NCBI GenBank assembly: GCA_030248215.1
Contig: JASANG010002941.1
Coordinates: forward strand, 26,574-90,573
Length of the DNA: 64,000 nucleotides
Source: Enoplolaimus lenunculus
Taxonomy: Eukaryota; Nematoda; Enoplea; Enoplida; Thoracostomopsidae
Reading direction: 5' to 3'
The notes beneath the pieces were generated by a model. It was not told where the DNA came from and ran no database searches. It saw only the letters and a list, made by a program, of their open reading frames with translations. The stretch's first letter is position 1. Every line of letters starts with the position of its first letter. Shown piece by piece: positions 58,101 through 64,000 of this stretch. The position numbers and the translations under genes are program-made.

Positions 58101-58653
58101 CTAATATCGTCTGATTGTAGAAAATGTGACACCATTATCGTTCCCTGCTATTTTTTCTCTAAAATTTTACAAAACCTAACATATATTTACAAAAGTCGAT
58201 TATGTATTGGCATAAAAATATTAAAGCTACTATTTTAGACACATTTACACTTTCATATCCGTTTTCTATTTCCGTTAATTTTAATCAGTATTCGTTTCCG
58301 TTAATACGTACTATACGTTTATACCCTATTGACAACGGCTACTGCTCATTAAAAGCATACAGCTGTTAATTAAGAAGATTTCACATGTTTAGGTATATAT
58401 CATTCATGGTTAGGTAGATCACTAAAATATCCAACTCAAAAGTTTTATCTAAAAACTTTGATTCAAATTACCGTTTTAAAAATCATCTCACCTGCTGATG
58501 AATTATAATACTTACAGTTTCAGTGTCGAACAAAGTCATGCCTGTCATGAATTTATCGCTAACAGCGTTATAAATCATCCCCAGCGCAACCGGTCGACGC
58601 AACAAATGTACCTGTTGTATGGTTTCAGCGTTAATACTTTCTGACTGTGCCAT
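43649..58653 (-). CDS. SNTX-like (stonustoxin/MACPF-related family) protein with fibronectin III domain, 8 exons
   Basis: Host gene, apparently complete. Exons on the minus strand: 58653-58516, 55036-54810, 52231-52033, 50492-50230, 49465-49372, 48775-47674, 46153-45801, 43876-43649. All borders are AG/GT, phases agree, and 2,604 nt give 867 residues. The start ATG (58653) opens MAQSESINAETIQQ; LRRPVALGMIYNA and FMTGMTLFD match the N-terminus of the stonustoxin/neoverrucotoxin family (LGRPFTLGMLYDA, IPGFSLFGDET). Homologues occur widely in non-venomous animals, so a venom role is not implied. Order: MACPF-like region (1-307), helical and thioredoxin-like region (308 to about 550), FN3 (about 555-670), unassigned C-terminus. 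No signal peptide is seen. It is convergent with FAT. Function unknown. Confidence 0.85.
44150..44440. repeat. Diverged dispersed repeat with AAACGCCGGCT motif
   Basis: Shares CAGCTCTGCAAAC, GCGTCAAATGATATAT and GCAAACGCCGGCT with 57780-58120 and, partly, 54640-54745. No termini are recognisable, so the family is unknown. Confidence 0.5.
44769..44962. repeat. GCCCGTAGCC repeat, 194 bp
   Basis: Ends GCCCGTAGCC and GCTACGGGC form an imperfect inverted repeat. Inside are GGGGGGACAGGGGGGCTCAG and CCTCCTGAAAATTTTTTAGCC. Related copies at 32637-32808, 40251-40412 and 49552-49681. Confidence 0.65.
45027..45406. mobile_element. hAT-type MITE, GTAACCGGATAT subfamily
   Basis: 380 bp with flanks GTTATTTG / ATTATTTG (7 of 8). 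TIRs CAGGCTGTAACCGGATAT and ATCCGTTTACACCCTG. In the last intron of the SNTX-like gene. Confidence 0.78.
46396..46583. mobile_element. GGCC-terminus foldback element (TTAGGC-rich)
   Basis: Ends GGCCCATGTAAAGGTCAGG and its inverted copy. Flanks CCGTTTAG / CAGTTTAG match in 7 of 8. The inside holds AAGCTTAAGCTT and GCTTAGGCTTAGG runs, and the element folds into one long hairpin. Confidence 0.85.
46616..46908. mobile_element. hAT-type MITE, GTAACCGGATAT subfamily
   Basis: TIRs CAGAGTGTAAACGGATA and ATATCCGGTTACACCCTG. The flanks are both TATATA-rich, so the target duplication cannot be read safely. Confidence 0.7.
46990..47620. repeat. Inverted copy of the GAGCGAAGC repeat family
   Basis: Starts GTAGTGGGACTACATTTATT and GAGCGAAGC and ends TTGCTCAATAAA, so short terminal inverted repeats (TTTATTGAGC) are visible. 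Internal units carry GATTCCTCGCACCCAAAAAC. Lies just 3' of SNTX-like exon 6. Confidence 0.7.
47674..48775 (-). CDS. SNTX-like gene exon 6: helical/thioredoxin-like region and FN3
   Basis: 1,102 nt. It begins QITTKRFVGLHEELELLLQ after ttcatttcag. A long helical stretch follows, then STDNALVKWLDCCDSEAD and SAGVMVIILRSGRS, which parallel the SNTX segment before and in its thioredoxin-like domain (NEKVSKWLDAVERE, LCFVFTS). The last 110 residues (STPTNLHAEANIASESVRIIWD ... YNVQVRSMT ... YGPWSDQ) are a typical fibronectin III domain with the W, Y/V and YGPWS signatures. The open frame continues past the donor at 47673, but that continuation is intronic repeat. Confidence 0.85.
48831..49024. mobile_element. 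GGCC-terminus foldback element
   Basis: Flanks ACGCTGTC / ACGCCGTC (7 of 8). Ends GGCCCATGTATAGAACAGG and CTATACATGGGCC. Runs of CCTAAG inside. It lies just upstream of SNTX-like exon 6. Confidence 0.85.
49372..58653 (-). CDS. SNTX-like gene exons 1-5: N-terminal MACPF-like region
   Basis: Exon 1 (46 residues) and exon 2 (ISQYSSCELIGETK ... LSLSGEAELRILFF ... KVKIVLHYMVKTIS) follow the family pattern of an SNTX N-terminus. Exon 3 has MASAGTHVVVGIDEGIDG, matching the family's KGLATHVVTSILYGANA. Exon 4 has FSHTGDLEVRKRPLTETQA, matching the FHGDFLLESLPTTFEEA region. Exon 5 (94 nt, 49465-49372) has TGPIGKVAYLYPL, matching VPMTVWLAPL. Exon 5 lies next to a plus-strand open frame that is its shadow. 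The introns are long and repeat-filled; intron 2 holds the 76-bp satellite. Confidence 0.82.
49552..49681. repeat. GCCCGTAGCC repeat, partial copy
   Basis: Contains TTTTTCAGGAAGGGCAT and GCAAGCAAGGTTGAAAG; the ends are lost. Confidence 0.5.
49735..50146. mobile_element. Probable relic of the GTAACCGGATAT MITE subfamily
   Basis: Right end CTATCTGTTTACACCCTTG is clear and the interior resembles the 45.0-kb copy (ATGCTGCAATTGTTC...). The left border is uncertain and no duplication was found. Confidence 0.5.
50767..50973. mobile_element. Inverted-repeat element with GCTAACTCTACCCTAAC units
   Basis: Terminal inverted repeats ATGCGTTAACTCTACCC / AGGGTTAACGCAT. The left end holds 2.5 tandem copies of a 28-bp unit (CGCTAACTCTACCCTAACGG...). 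In intron 3 of the SNTX-like gene. Confidence 0.6.
51490..51735 (-). other. Coding-looking GC-rich island, unrecognised
   Basis: In intron 3 of the SNTX-like gene. The minus strand is open for about 65 codons with protein-like composition (PETETYRARKVTVEGN, KAKEYIRAMAWVPEFPRWR, KLSGKWILERPN) and is clearly richer in GC than the flanks. It has no phase-compatible splice sites to the surrounding exons. It could be a fragment of a mobile element or of another gene; I do not recognise it. Confidence 0.4.
52490..53945. repeat. Satellite of about 76-bp units, about 19 copies
   Basis: Unit of the form AGTACTTCAAATGTAAATTT, CCGATACGCTCAAATAC, TTTACGCTTGAGTTAACAAC, CTGTCCTTTGTTTC, diverged by perhaps 10-20% between copies. 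It fills much of intron 2 of the SNTX-like gene. A shorter block of the same unit is at 54335-54615, with unrelated DNA between. Confidence 0.85.
54335..54615. repeat. Second block of the 76-bp satellite
   Basis: About 3.5 units (ACTTCAAATGTAAATTTCC, GCTCAAATACACAACTTTAC). Confidence 0.75.
55978..56178. mobile_element. GGCC-terminus foldback element
   Basis: Flanks AAAAAGTG / AAAGAGTG (7 of 8). Ends GGTCAATGTAAAGAAC and GTTACACGGGCC. Core has AAGCTTAAGCTTA. Confidence 0.8.
56728..56924. mobile_element. GGCC-terminus foldback element
   Basis: Perfect 8-bp duplication AAATTATC on both sides. Ends GGTCCATGTATTGAAC and CTATACATGGGCC. Contains a long series of CTTAGG-type hexamers. Confidence 0.88.
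57780..58120. repeat. Second copy of the AAACGCCGGCT repeat
   Basis: GATTCAGCTCTGCAACC, CGTCAAATGATATAT, GGGCAAACGCCGGCTGG in the same order as at 44.2 kb. In intron 1 of the SNTX-like gene. Confidence 0.5.
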
Positions 58654-58857
58654 GGTCTAAAAATAACACAGCTCTTGAACATTTTCCCCCCACGTTTAAA
58701 GTTAATGTTTAAGCAAAAGTTTAGTGTTCACGTTTACTCGCCGACACTGACAGAGATAACGTCGTACTACATAATCAAGATAAAATTTTGAAATTTCTTA
58801 TTGTTAATAAGAGCATTACGCGTTGTCTACGAGTTCTCACATTCGTGATGAGCCGCC

Positions 58858-59035
58858 CAGGGCCGGACCAGCCACCCCCAACTGGGGGGTTCGTTCACCC
58901 CTAAAGGTGCCTTCACCCTAACCGGTTGAAACACTGCTTAAGTTTTAAAATGCGTCTGGCTTCTCGCTCGCGAGTTATAAAGGCCCCCACCGTGGAATGT
59001 TGAGGGAGCCCTGACCCCTGCCTGGTCCTGCACTG
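58858..59035. mobile_element. Short hAT-type MITE near U2
   Basis: 178 bp flanked by GAGCCGCC / GAGCCGCT (7 of 8). TIRs CAGGGCCGGACCAGC and GCCTGGTCCTGCACTG. GC-rich, unlike its surroundings. Confidence 0.65.
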
Positions 59036-59331
59036 GAGCCGCTAAAAGGTTTATCGTCACGATTCAAAGCATAGACTACAACTGCTGTTTCAAAAGTATA
59101 TCACATTCCTCTCCTTTACTACACTTTCAACTCACTGTTTACACACACATCCAGGAATGGTATTCTACGATTGCTCAAGTTTACTACTGTCGATTAAGAA
59201 AAATAAAATTGTAAACAAATATATACAGCGCTAAGCATTTTCTTCTAAAGTACAACAAGCCTCGCGTTCACGTGCCCCACGCGAAACTGTAATTTCAACT
59301 TTGTTACTATATTTCGCTTCCCTTTCAGGAA

Positions 59332-59519
59332 GCTGGGCCGATCCCCGCATTGGTGCAAGGCAAGGACAACCCGTGACCAGGGGTCAGCAAGCTGACACAC
59401 CCAATCGCGCCACAAAAATCAGTTTAATATCATTGAGGACGCGTAGTCCTCGTACCAGATATTAAGCTGATAAGAACAGATACTACACTTTGATCTTAGC
59501 CAATAGGCCGAGAAGCGAT
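59332..59519 (-). ncRNA. U2: U2 spliceosomal snRNA
   Basis: Read on the minus strand, it starts ATCGCTTCTCGGCC and TTGGCTAAGATCAAAG, then GTGTAGTATCTGTTCTTA containing the GUAGUA branch-site recognition element. Stem II follows (CAGCTTAATATCTGG), then loop pairing around ACGAGGACTACGCGTCCTC, the Sm-type site (TGATTTTTGTGG near 59420) and 3' stem-loops ending near CGGCCC. The 5' end at 59519 is exact by homology; the 3' end is estimated. The extra A in ATCAAAG is also found in insect U2. It is a single copy in this window, and I recognise no upstream promoter element with confidence. Confidence 0.95.
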
Positions 59520-59848
59520 AACTGAAATTTGCGATATCAAATCAGGTCAATAAAAACTGAAATATAAAACACACAAGTGTTATTCCTTGAAGAATTTACG
59601 TTAAAAATATTGCATTACGTACATGCAACAACAAACTCTTCAATGTGTTAGCATTATAATAAAACAAAATACATATTTTCAAATACAGTGTTTACATCGC
59701 TCTCCTTTGAAAGAGTAGTAACTGTATTGAAGTGTCGCGAACCAAAACGTATTTTTATTAATGCTACGACAAACGGTGGAACATTTTCATTTGGCGTTGT
59801 GAGGCCTACTGCGGCTTTATCGGAAAACCGGGATTCCGGTATGATTTT

Positions 59849-60034
59849 TGCCGTAGGTTACGCTGCTATTGTATATTCCGCTCCTGTGTGTCCCATCTGT
59901 CCCAAGTTTTCCGCTGTCGTAATTATATTTTTTGTATGTACTCCTGGTACATTGCTGTCCCGGGAAAATGGGACGGATACTCCTGGTACATTGCTGTCCC
60001 GGGAAAATGGAACGGCCTTTAGGGTAACATGGGC
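59849..60034. mobile_element. Second copy of the CCCGGGACAG foldback element, inverted
   Basis: Carries two TACATTGCTGTCCCGGGA units and the right end AGGGTAACATGGGC, reverse complement to the 41.4-kb copy. Much shorter; the left border is approximate. An open frame (59688-60140) across it is not supported as a gene. Confidence 0.65.
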
Positions 60035-60172
60035 TCTTGCCGGTATACGGTCGACGCTTATAGTCGACGTAAAAAGTATTTGGAGGGACCGGCTACGTAG
60101 CCCCGAAATCTCAAGGCCGCTAGTTCGAAACCACCCGTAACTCCGTTTTCCAGCCGCTTCGTTAAAAGTTCC

Positions 60173-60321
60173 GGCCAATGTAAAGAACAGGGGCAGAACA
60201 GTATTATAAGCATATTACCTAAGCCTAAGCCAAGCGAAAAAACAATAGTCTGATAAAAACTTAAGCTTATTCTATTCTAGTCCCGCAGAAAAACGTTCCG
60301 CCCCTGATCTTTACATGGGCC
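60173..60321. mobile_element. GGCC-terminus foldback element
   Basis: Flanks AAAGTTCC / AAAGTTGC (7 of 8). Ends GGCCAATGTAAAGAACAGG and GATCTTTACATGGGCC. Confidence 0.85.
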
Positions 60322-60399
60322 AAAGTTGCGAAGTCCCGGTTCCCACCTTGACTTACAAGGCGGCCATACACCGTGAGCCGTGAATCCCTAAAACATGGT

Positions 60400-61186
60400 G
60401 GCCTATGTATACATCAGGGGTGGAACATGGTGGCCTATGTAAACATAAGGGGTGGAACATGGTCGCCTATGTAAACATAAGGGGTGGAACATGGTGGCCT
60501 ATGTAAACATCAGGGGTGGAACATGGTGGCCTATATGTCAACATAAGGGGTGGAACATAGTCGCCTATGTAGACATCAAGGGTGGAACATGGTGGCCTAT
60601 GTAAACATAAGGGGTGGAACATGGTGGCCTATGTAAACATCAGGGGTGGAACATGGTGGCCTATGTAAACATAAGGGGTGGAACATGGTGGCCTATGTAA
60701 ACATAAGGGGTGGAACATGGTGGCCTATGTAAACATAAGGGGTGGAACATGGTGGCCTATGTAAACATCAGGGGTGGAACATGGTGGCCTATGTAAACAT
60801 AAGGGGTGGAACATGGTGGCCTATGTAAACATCAGGGGTGGAACATGGTGGCCTATGTAAACATAAGGGGTGGAACATGGTGGCCTATGTAAACGCTGGG
60901 GGTGGAACCTGGTGGCCTATGTAAACATAAGGATCAAACATGGTGGCACTGTGTTCAACGTCAGGGGTGGAACATGGTGGCCTATGTAAACATAAGGGGT
61001 GGAACATGGTGGCCTATGTAAACATCAGGGGTGGAACATGTTTCTGTAGGACTAGAAAAGAGTAAGCTTAAGCTTAAGATTATTTTTTTGCTTGGCTTTA
61101 GACTTAGTCTTACAAATATGCTCATTCTTTACGCTTCGGCTTAGGCTTAAGAATGGCCTGTTCTGTCCCTGTTCTTTACATGGACC
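60400..61186. repeat. 32-bp minisatellite inside a GGCC-terminus foldback element (left arm)
   Basis: About 20 units of GGCCTATGTAAACATCAGG plus GGTGGAACATGGT (60400-61046), alternating CATAAGG and CATCAGG forms. They run straight into a normal element interior (TTCTGTAGGACTAG, AAGCTTAAGCTT) and a right end TTTACATGGACC at 61186. The whole is flanked by AACATGGT / AACACGGT (7 of 8), the element's target duplication. Confidence 0.85.
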
Positions 61187-61551
61187 AACACGGTTATGTT
61201 CGTACCAGCCAATATAGTCCAAGTGACATTCAAAAATGTTTACCTTTTTGACCGCAATGTAAAAAAATTGACATTACACACAATTAAACAAAAAAAATCA
61301 GCTTTTGTTGCATGTTATAAGCAGAATACTAAAATTAAGAAATGGTTGGTATTATACTTACGGCAAATTTCGTAAACATACAGCGTTAGCTTAGTTCTAA
61401 CCGCAAAATGAGAAAACACTGAATCAAAACATAAACACTTGGTTCCATATATAAAACAATATTTTTAAAATTTAAAACGTTTGACACCTTTTTGTTAAAC
61501 CGAACACGTCAGGTCAATAGGGTATAAAGTTAAAATTTAGAATACAACATA

Positions 61552-61733
61552 CACTAAAAATGGTGAGTCAAATTGACTCTCTCCGAAATTGCCTCTACTG
61601 GACAACGCAAAACTGAGTCAAATTAGATTGTAAGAGTCTCACATTTGCTCTGGCAGAGATGAATTTGACAGACCTTGTGGCAATCCCGTAAAACCTATTT
61701 CGGAGAGTCAATTGACACAGCATTTTTGCAGTG
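61552..61733. mobile_element. TA-type palindromic MITE, copy in left arm
   Basis: CACTAAAAATGGTGAGTC ... CATTTTTGCAGTG, same family as the 43.3-kb copy. Its mirror copy is at 62664-62842. Confidence 0.6.
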
Positions 61734-62180
61734 TGGAGTTATAACTGTAGTGTAAACGTATTCATAAGCCTAATGAGGTTATAACTATAAGCCTAAGCAA
61801 AAAAATTAGTCTAAAGCTTTTGCAGTCCCCCAGAAAATTTCTCCATCCATAACTCTTTAAATGTGTCCACGAATCTATCACCATAATTGCAAGACTTTTC
61901 GTTGGTGGACGTTCTGGGACATCGCGGTTGTAGTAGCCAGCTGGGTGCAACCTAAAAGGCAAAAACCACCGTAACCTGAGGTCACGAAATATTGTCGTTA
62001 TTGAACGTGAGGTCAACAAATTTTGCCGTAAGTGAAGGTGCAACAAGAGTAACTAATTGAATGTTAAATTTTTCCAACTTTAATTACCGATATTCGCGTT
62101 AAAATCTATTTTTAAGCATGCTTTTGCGAAATCTCTGGATTAAAAGGTGACTTGGACTAAAATTACAGAGAAAAATCGAT

Positions 62181-62295
62181 AACCAATATATAGAACAGGG
62201 CCGGAAGAGTAGAAAAATATTTAAAAGTCTAAAACCTACGCGTATGGATGAGCTTATAGTTAAGCCTAGCTCCGCCGTGATCTTTATAATCGGCC
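62181..62295. mobile_element. Short GGCC-terminus foldback element
   Basis: Perfect 8-bp duplication AAATCGAT. Left end AACCAATATATAGAACAGG, right end GATCTTTATAATCGGCC. It lies in the spacer of the large inverted repeat. Confidence 0.75.
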
Positions 62296-62512
62296 AAATC
62301 GATATGCGACACAAGTTATACAAAAAATTTAAACTACATAATTTGTCGTAACATAGCCTAATATTTAATCGAACAAACAAAACTTTATATAAAGTATGAG
62401 ACAATGTTTATTTGAAAAACAAAACTCAAAACACAATTGTTTCTTTCAAACACCGTGTTCATCTTGTTTCAAACAATGCAGCATTTTTAAATCCGATAAC
62501 ACGTAAACTTTA

Positions 62513-62620
62513 GTTCCCATGTAAAGATCAGGGGCGGAACGTTTTGTGTAGGATTAGAACACAGTAAGCTTAAGCTTTTGACTATTTTTGCTTGGCTTAA
62601 GCGTAGGCGTAGGAATAAAC
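62513..62620. mobile_element. Half of a GGCC-terminus foldback element
   Basis: Left half (CCCATGTAAAGATCAGGGG ... AAGCTTAAGCTT ... GCGTAGGCGTAGG), running directly into the right arm of the inverted repeat. A diverged counterpart is at 61777-61860. Confidence 0.65.
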
Positions 62621-62663
62621 TCATTAGGCTTATGAATACGTTTACACTACAGTTATAACTCCA

Positions 62664-62842
62664 CACTGCAAAAATGCTGTGTCAATTGACTCTCCGAAAT
62701 AGGTTTTACGGGATTGCCACAAGGTCTGTCAAATTCGACTCTGCCAGAGCAAATGTGAGACTCACAGTCTAATTTGACTCAGTTTGCGTTGTCCAGTAGA
62801 GGCAATTTCGGAGAGAGTCAATTTGACTCACCATTTTTAGTG
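62664..62842. mobile_element. TA-type palindromic MITE, copy in right arm
   Basis: Reverse complement of 61552-61733 with few differences; part of the large inverted repeat. Confidence 0.6.
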
Positions 62843-63207
62843 TATTTTGTATTCTAAATTTTAACTTTATACCCTATTGACCTGACGTGTTCGGTTTAAC
62901 AAAAAGGTGTCAAACGTTTTAAATTTTAAAAATATTGCTTTATATATGGGACCAAGTGTCCACGTTTTGATTCAGTGTTTTCTCATTTTGCGGTTAGATC
63001 AAAGCTAACGCTGTATGTTTTACGAAATTTGCCGTAAAGTATAATACCAACCATTTCTTAATTTTAGTATTCTGCTGCAGAACATGCAACAAAAGCTGAT
63101 TTTTTTTGTTTTATTGCGTGTAATGTCAATTTTTTTACATTGCGGTCAAAAAGGTAAACATTTTTGAATGTCACTTGGACGCATCGGCTGGTACGAACAT
63201 AACCGTG

Positions 63208-64000
63208 TTGGTCCATGTAAAGAACAGGGACAGAACAGGCCATTCTTAAGCCTAAGCCGAAGCGTAAAGAATGAGCATATTTGTAAGACTAAGTCTAAAG
63301 CCAAGCAAAAAAATAATCTTAAGCTTAAGCTTACTCTTTTCTAGTCCTACAGAAACATGTTCCACCCCTGATGTTTACATAGGCCACCATGTTCCACCCC
63401 TTATGTTTACATAGGCCACCATGTTCCACCCCTGATGTTTACATAGGCCACCATGTTCCACCCCTTATGTTTACATAGGCCACCATGTTCCACCCCTTAT
63501 GTTTACATAGGCCACCATGTTCCACCCCTTATGTTTACATATGCCACCAGTGTCCCACCCCTGATGATTACATAGGCCACCCTGTTCCACCCCTTATGTT
63601 TACATAGGCCACCCTGTTACACCCCTTTTGATTTCTTAGTCCACCCTGTTCCACCCCTTATGTTTACATAGGCCACCATGTTCCACCCCTGATGTTTACA
63701 TAGGCCACCATGTTCCACCCCTTATGTTTACATAGGCCACCACGTTCAGGGCTTACATAGGCCACCATGTTCCCACCCCTTTTATGTTTACATAGGCCAC
63801 CATGTTCCACCCCTTATGTTTACATAGGCCACCATGTTCCACCCCTTCCTGTTTACATAGGCCACCATGTTCCACCCCCTCATGTTCTACAGATAGGCCA
63901 CCATGCTTCCACCCCTGATGTTTACATAGGCCACGGTGTTCCACCCCTTATGTTTACATAGGCCACCATGTTCCACCCCTGATGTTTACATAGGCCACCA
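63208..64000. repeat. 32-bp minisatellite and foldback element, right arm (mirror image)
   Basis: Reverse complement of 60400-61190: GGTCCATGTAAAGAACAGG at 63212, the TTAAGC core, then about 20 units CATGTTCCACCCCTTATG plus TTTACATAGGCCAC, running off the window. Several units show irregular changes (63540-63660, 63740-63910). Open frames across it on both strands are artefacts. Confidence 0.85.

Larger units (their letters stand above)
60400..64000. repeat. Large inverted repeat, arms about 1.4 kb or more
   Basis: Left arm 60400-61776 and right arm 62621-64000 are reverse complements with few differences. For example, ACCTTTTTGACCGCAATG at 61243 is mirrored near 63150, and GTTATAACTGTAGTGTAAAC at 61738 is mirrored at 62639. 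The spacer of about 840 bp (61777-62620) holds foldback-element pieces. The right arm continues past the window. Confidence 0.88.

Noticed and set aside
60400-61046. CRISPR array
   Set aside because: The units are head-to-tail without unique spacers, in animal DNA, and the unit is explained by the element terminus.
63753-63961. Open frames of about 64 codons near the window end
   Set aside because: Translation of the 32-bp minisatellite.

Overview
This is animal (metazoan) nuclear DNA, most likely from an invertebrate. Protein-coding genes are split into many short exons with GT/AG introns. There is a spliceosomal U2 snRNA gene, and non-coding space is crowded with short inverted-repeat DNA transposons. 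Gene content alone does not fix the phylum; a fast-evolving marine invertebrate such as a tunicate would fit, but that is a guess.

Positions 475-40001 (+) hold the 3' part of one giant gene, a FAT1/2/3-type (fat-like) protocadherin. I could place 45 exons whose splice phases all agree. They add up to 13,356 coding bases (4,451 residues) ending at a stop at 39999-40001; the 5' exons lie before the window. In order they encode about 23-24 cadherin repeats, the conserved FAT1-3 region after the cadherins (with a polybasic, furin-like stretch), a Cys-rich segment, one EGF, one laminin-G domain, three EGFs, a transmembrane helix, and a cytoplasmic tail of about 840 residues ending in a class I PDZ ligand (-TAV). 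A further phase-symmetric cassette exon may lie at 33992-34069.

Positions 43649-58653 (-) hold a convergent (tail-to-tail) second gene of eight phase-consistent exons (867 residues). Its N-terminal half matches the stonustoxin-like (SNTX, MACPF-related) family, which also occurs in non-venomous animals. A helical/thioredoxin-like part and a fibronectin III domain follow, where the fish proteins carry PRY/SPRY. A U2 snRNA gene (-) sits at 59332-59519, upstream of this gene.

Introns and intergenic DNA hold several transposon families: a hAT fragment with a recognisable transposase C-terminus; CCGGAA-rich hAT-type MITEs with 8-bp target duplications; TTAGGC-rich foldback elements with GGCC termini and 8-bp duplications; TA-flanked MITEs; a LINE RNase H fragment; and minisatellites. 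The last 3.6 kb (60.4-64.0 kb) is a large inverted repeat. Its arms contain a 32-bp minisatellite that appears to have grown out of the end of one foldback element.

The two proteins have no evident functional link. The first is a plasma-membrane adhesion/polarity receptor and the second is of unknown role. The most unusual structure is in the repeats: the seeded minisatellite, the large palindrome, and a MITE inserted 13 bp before a splice acceptor.
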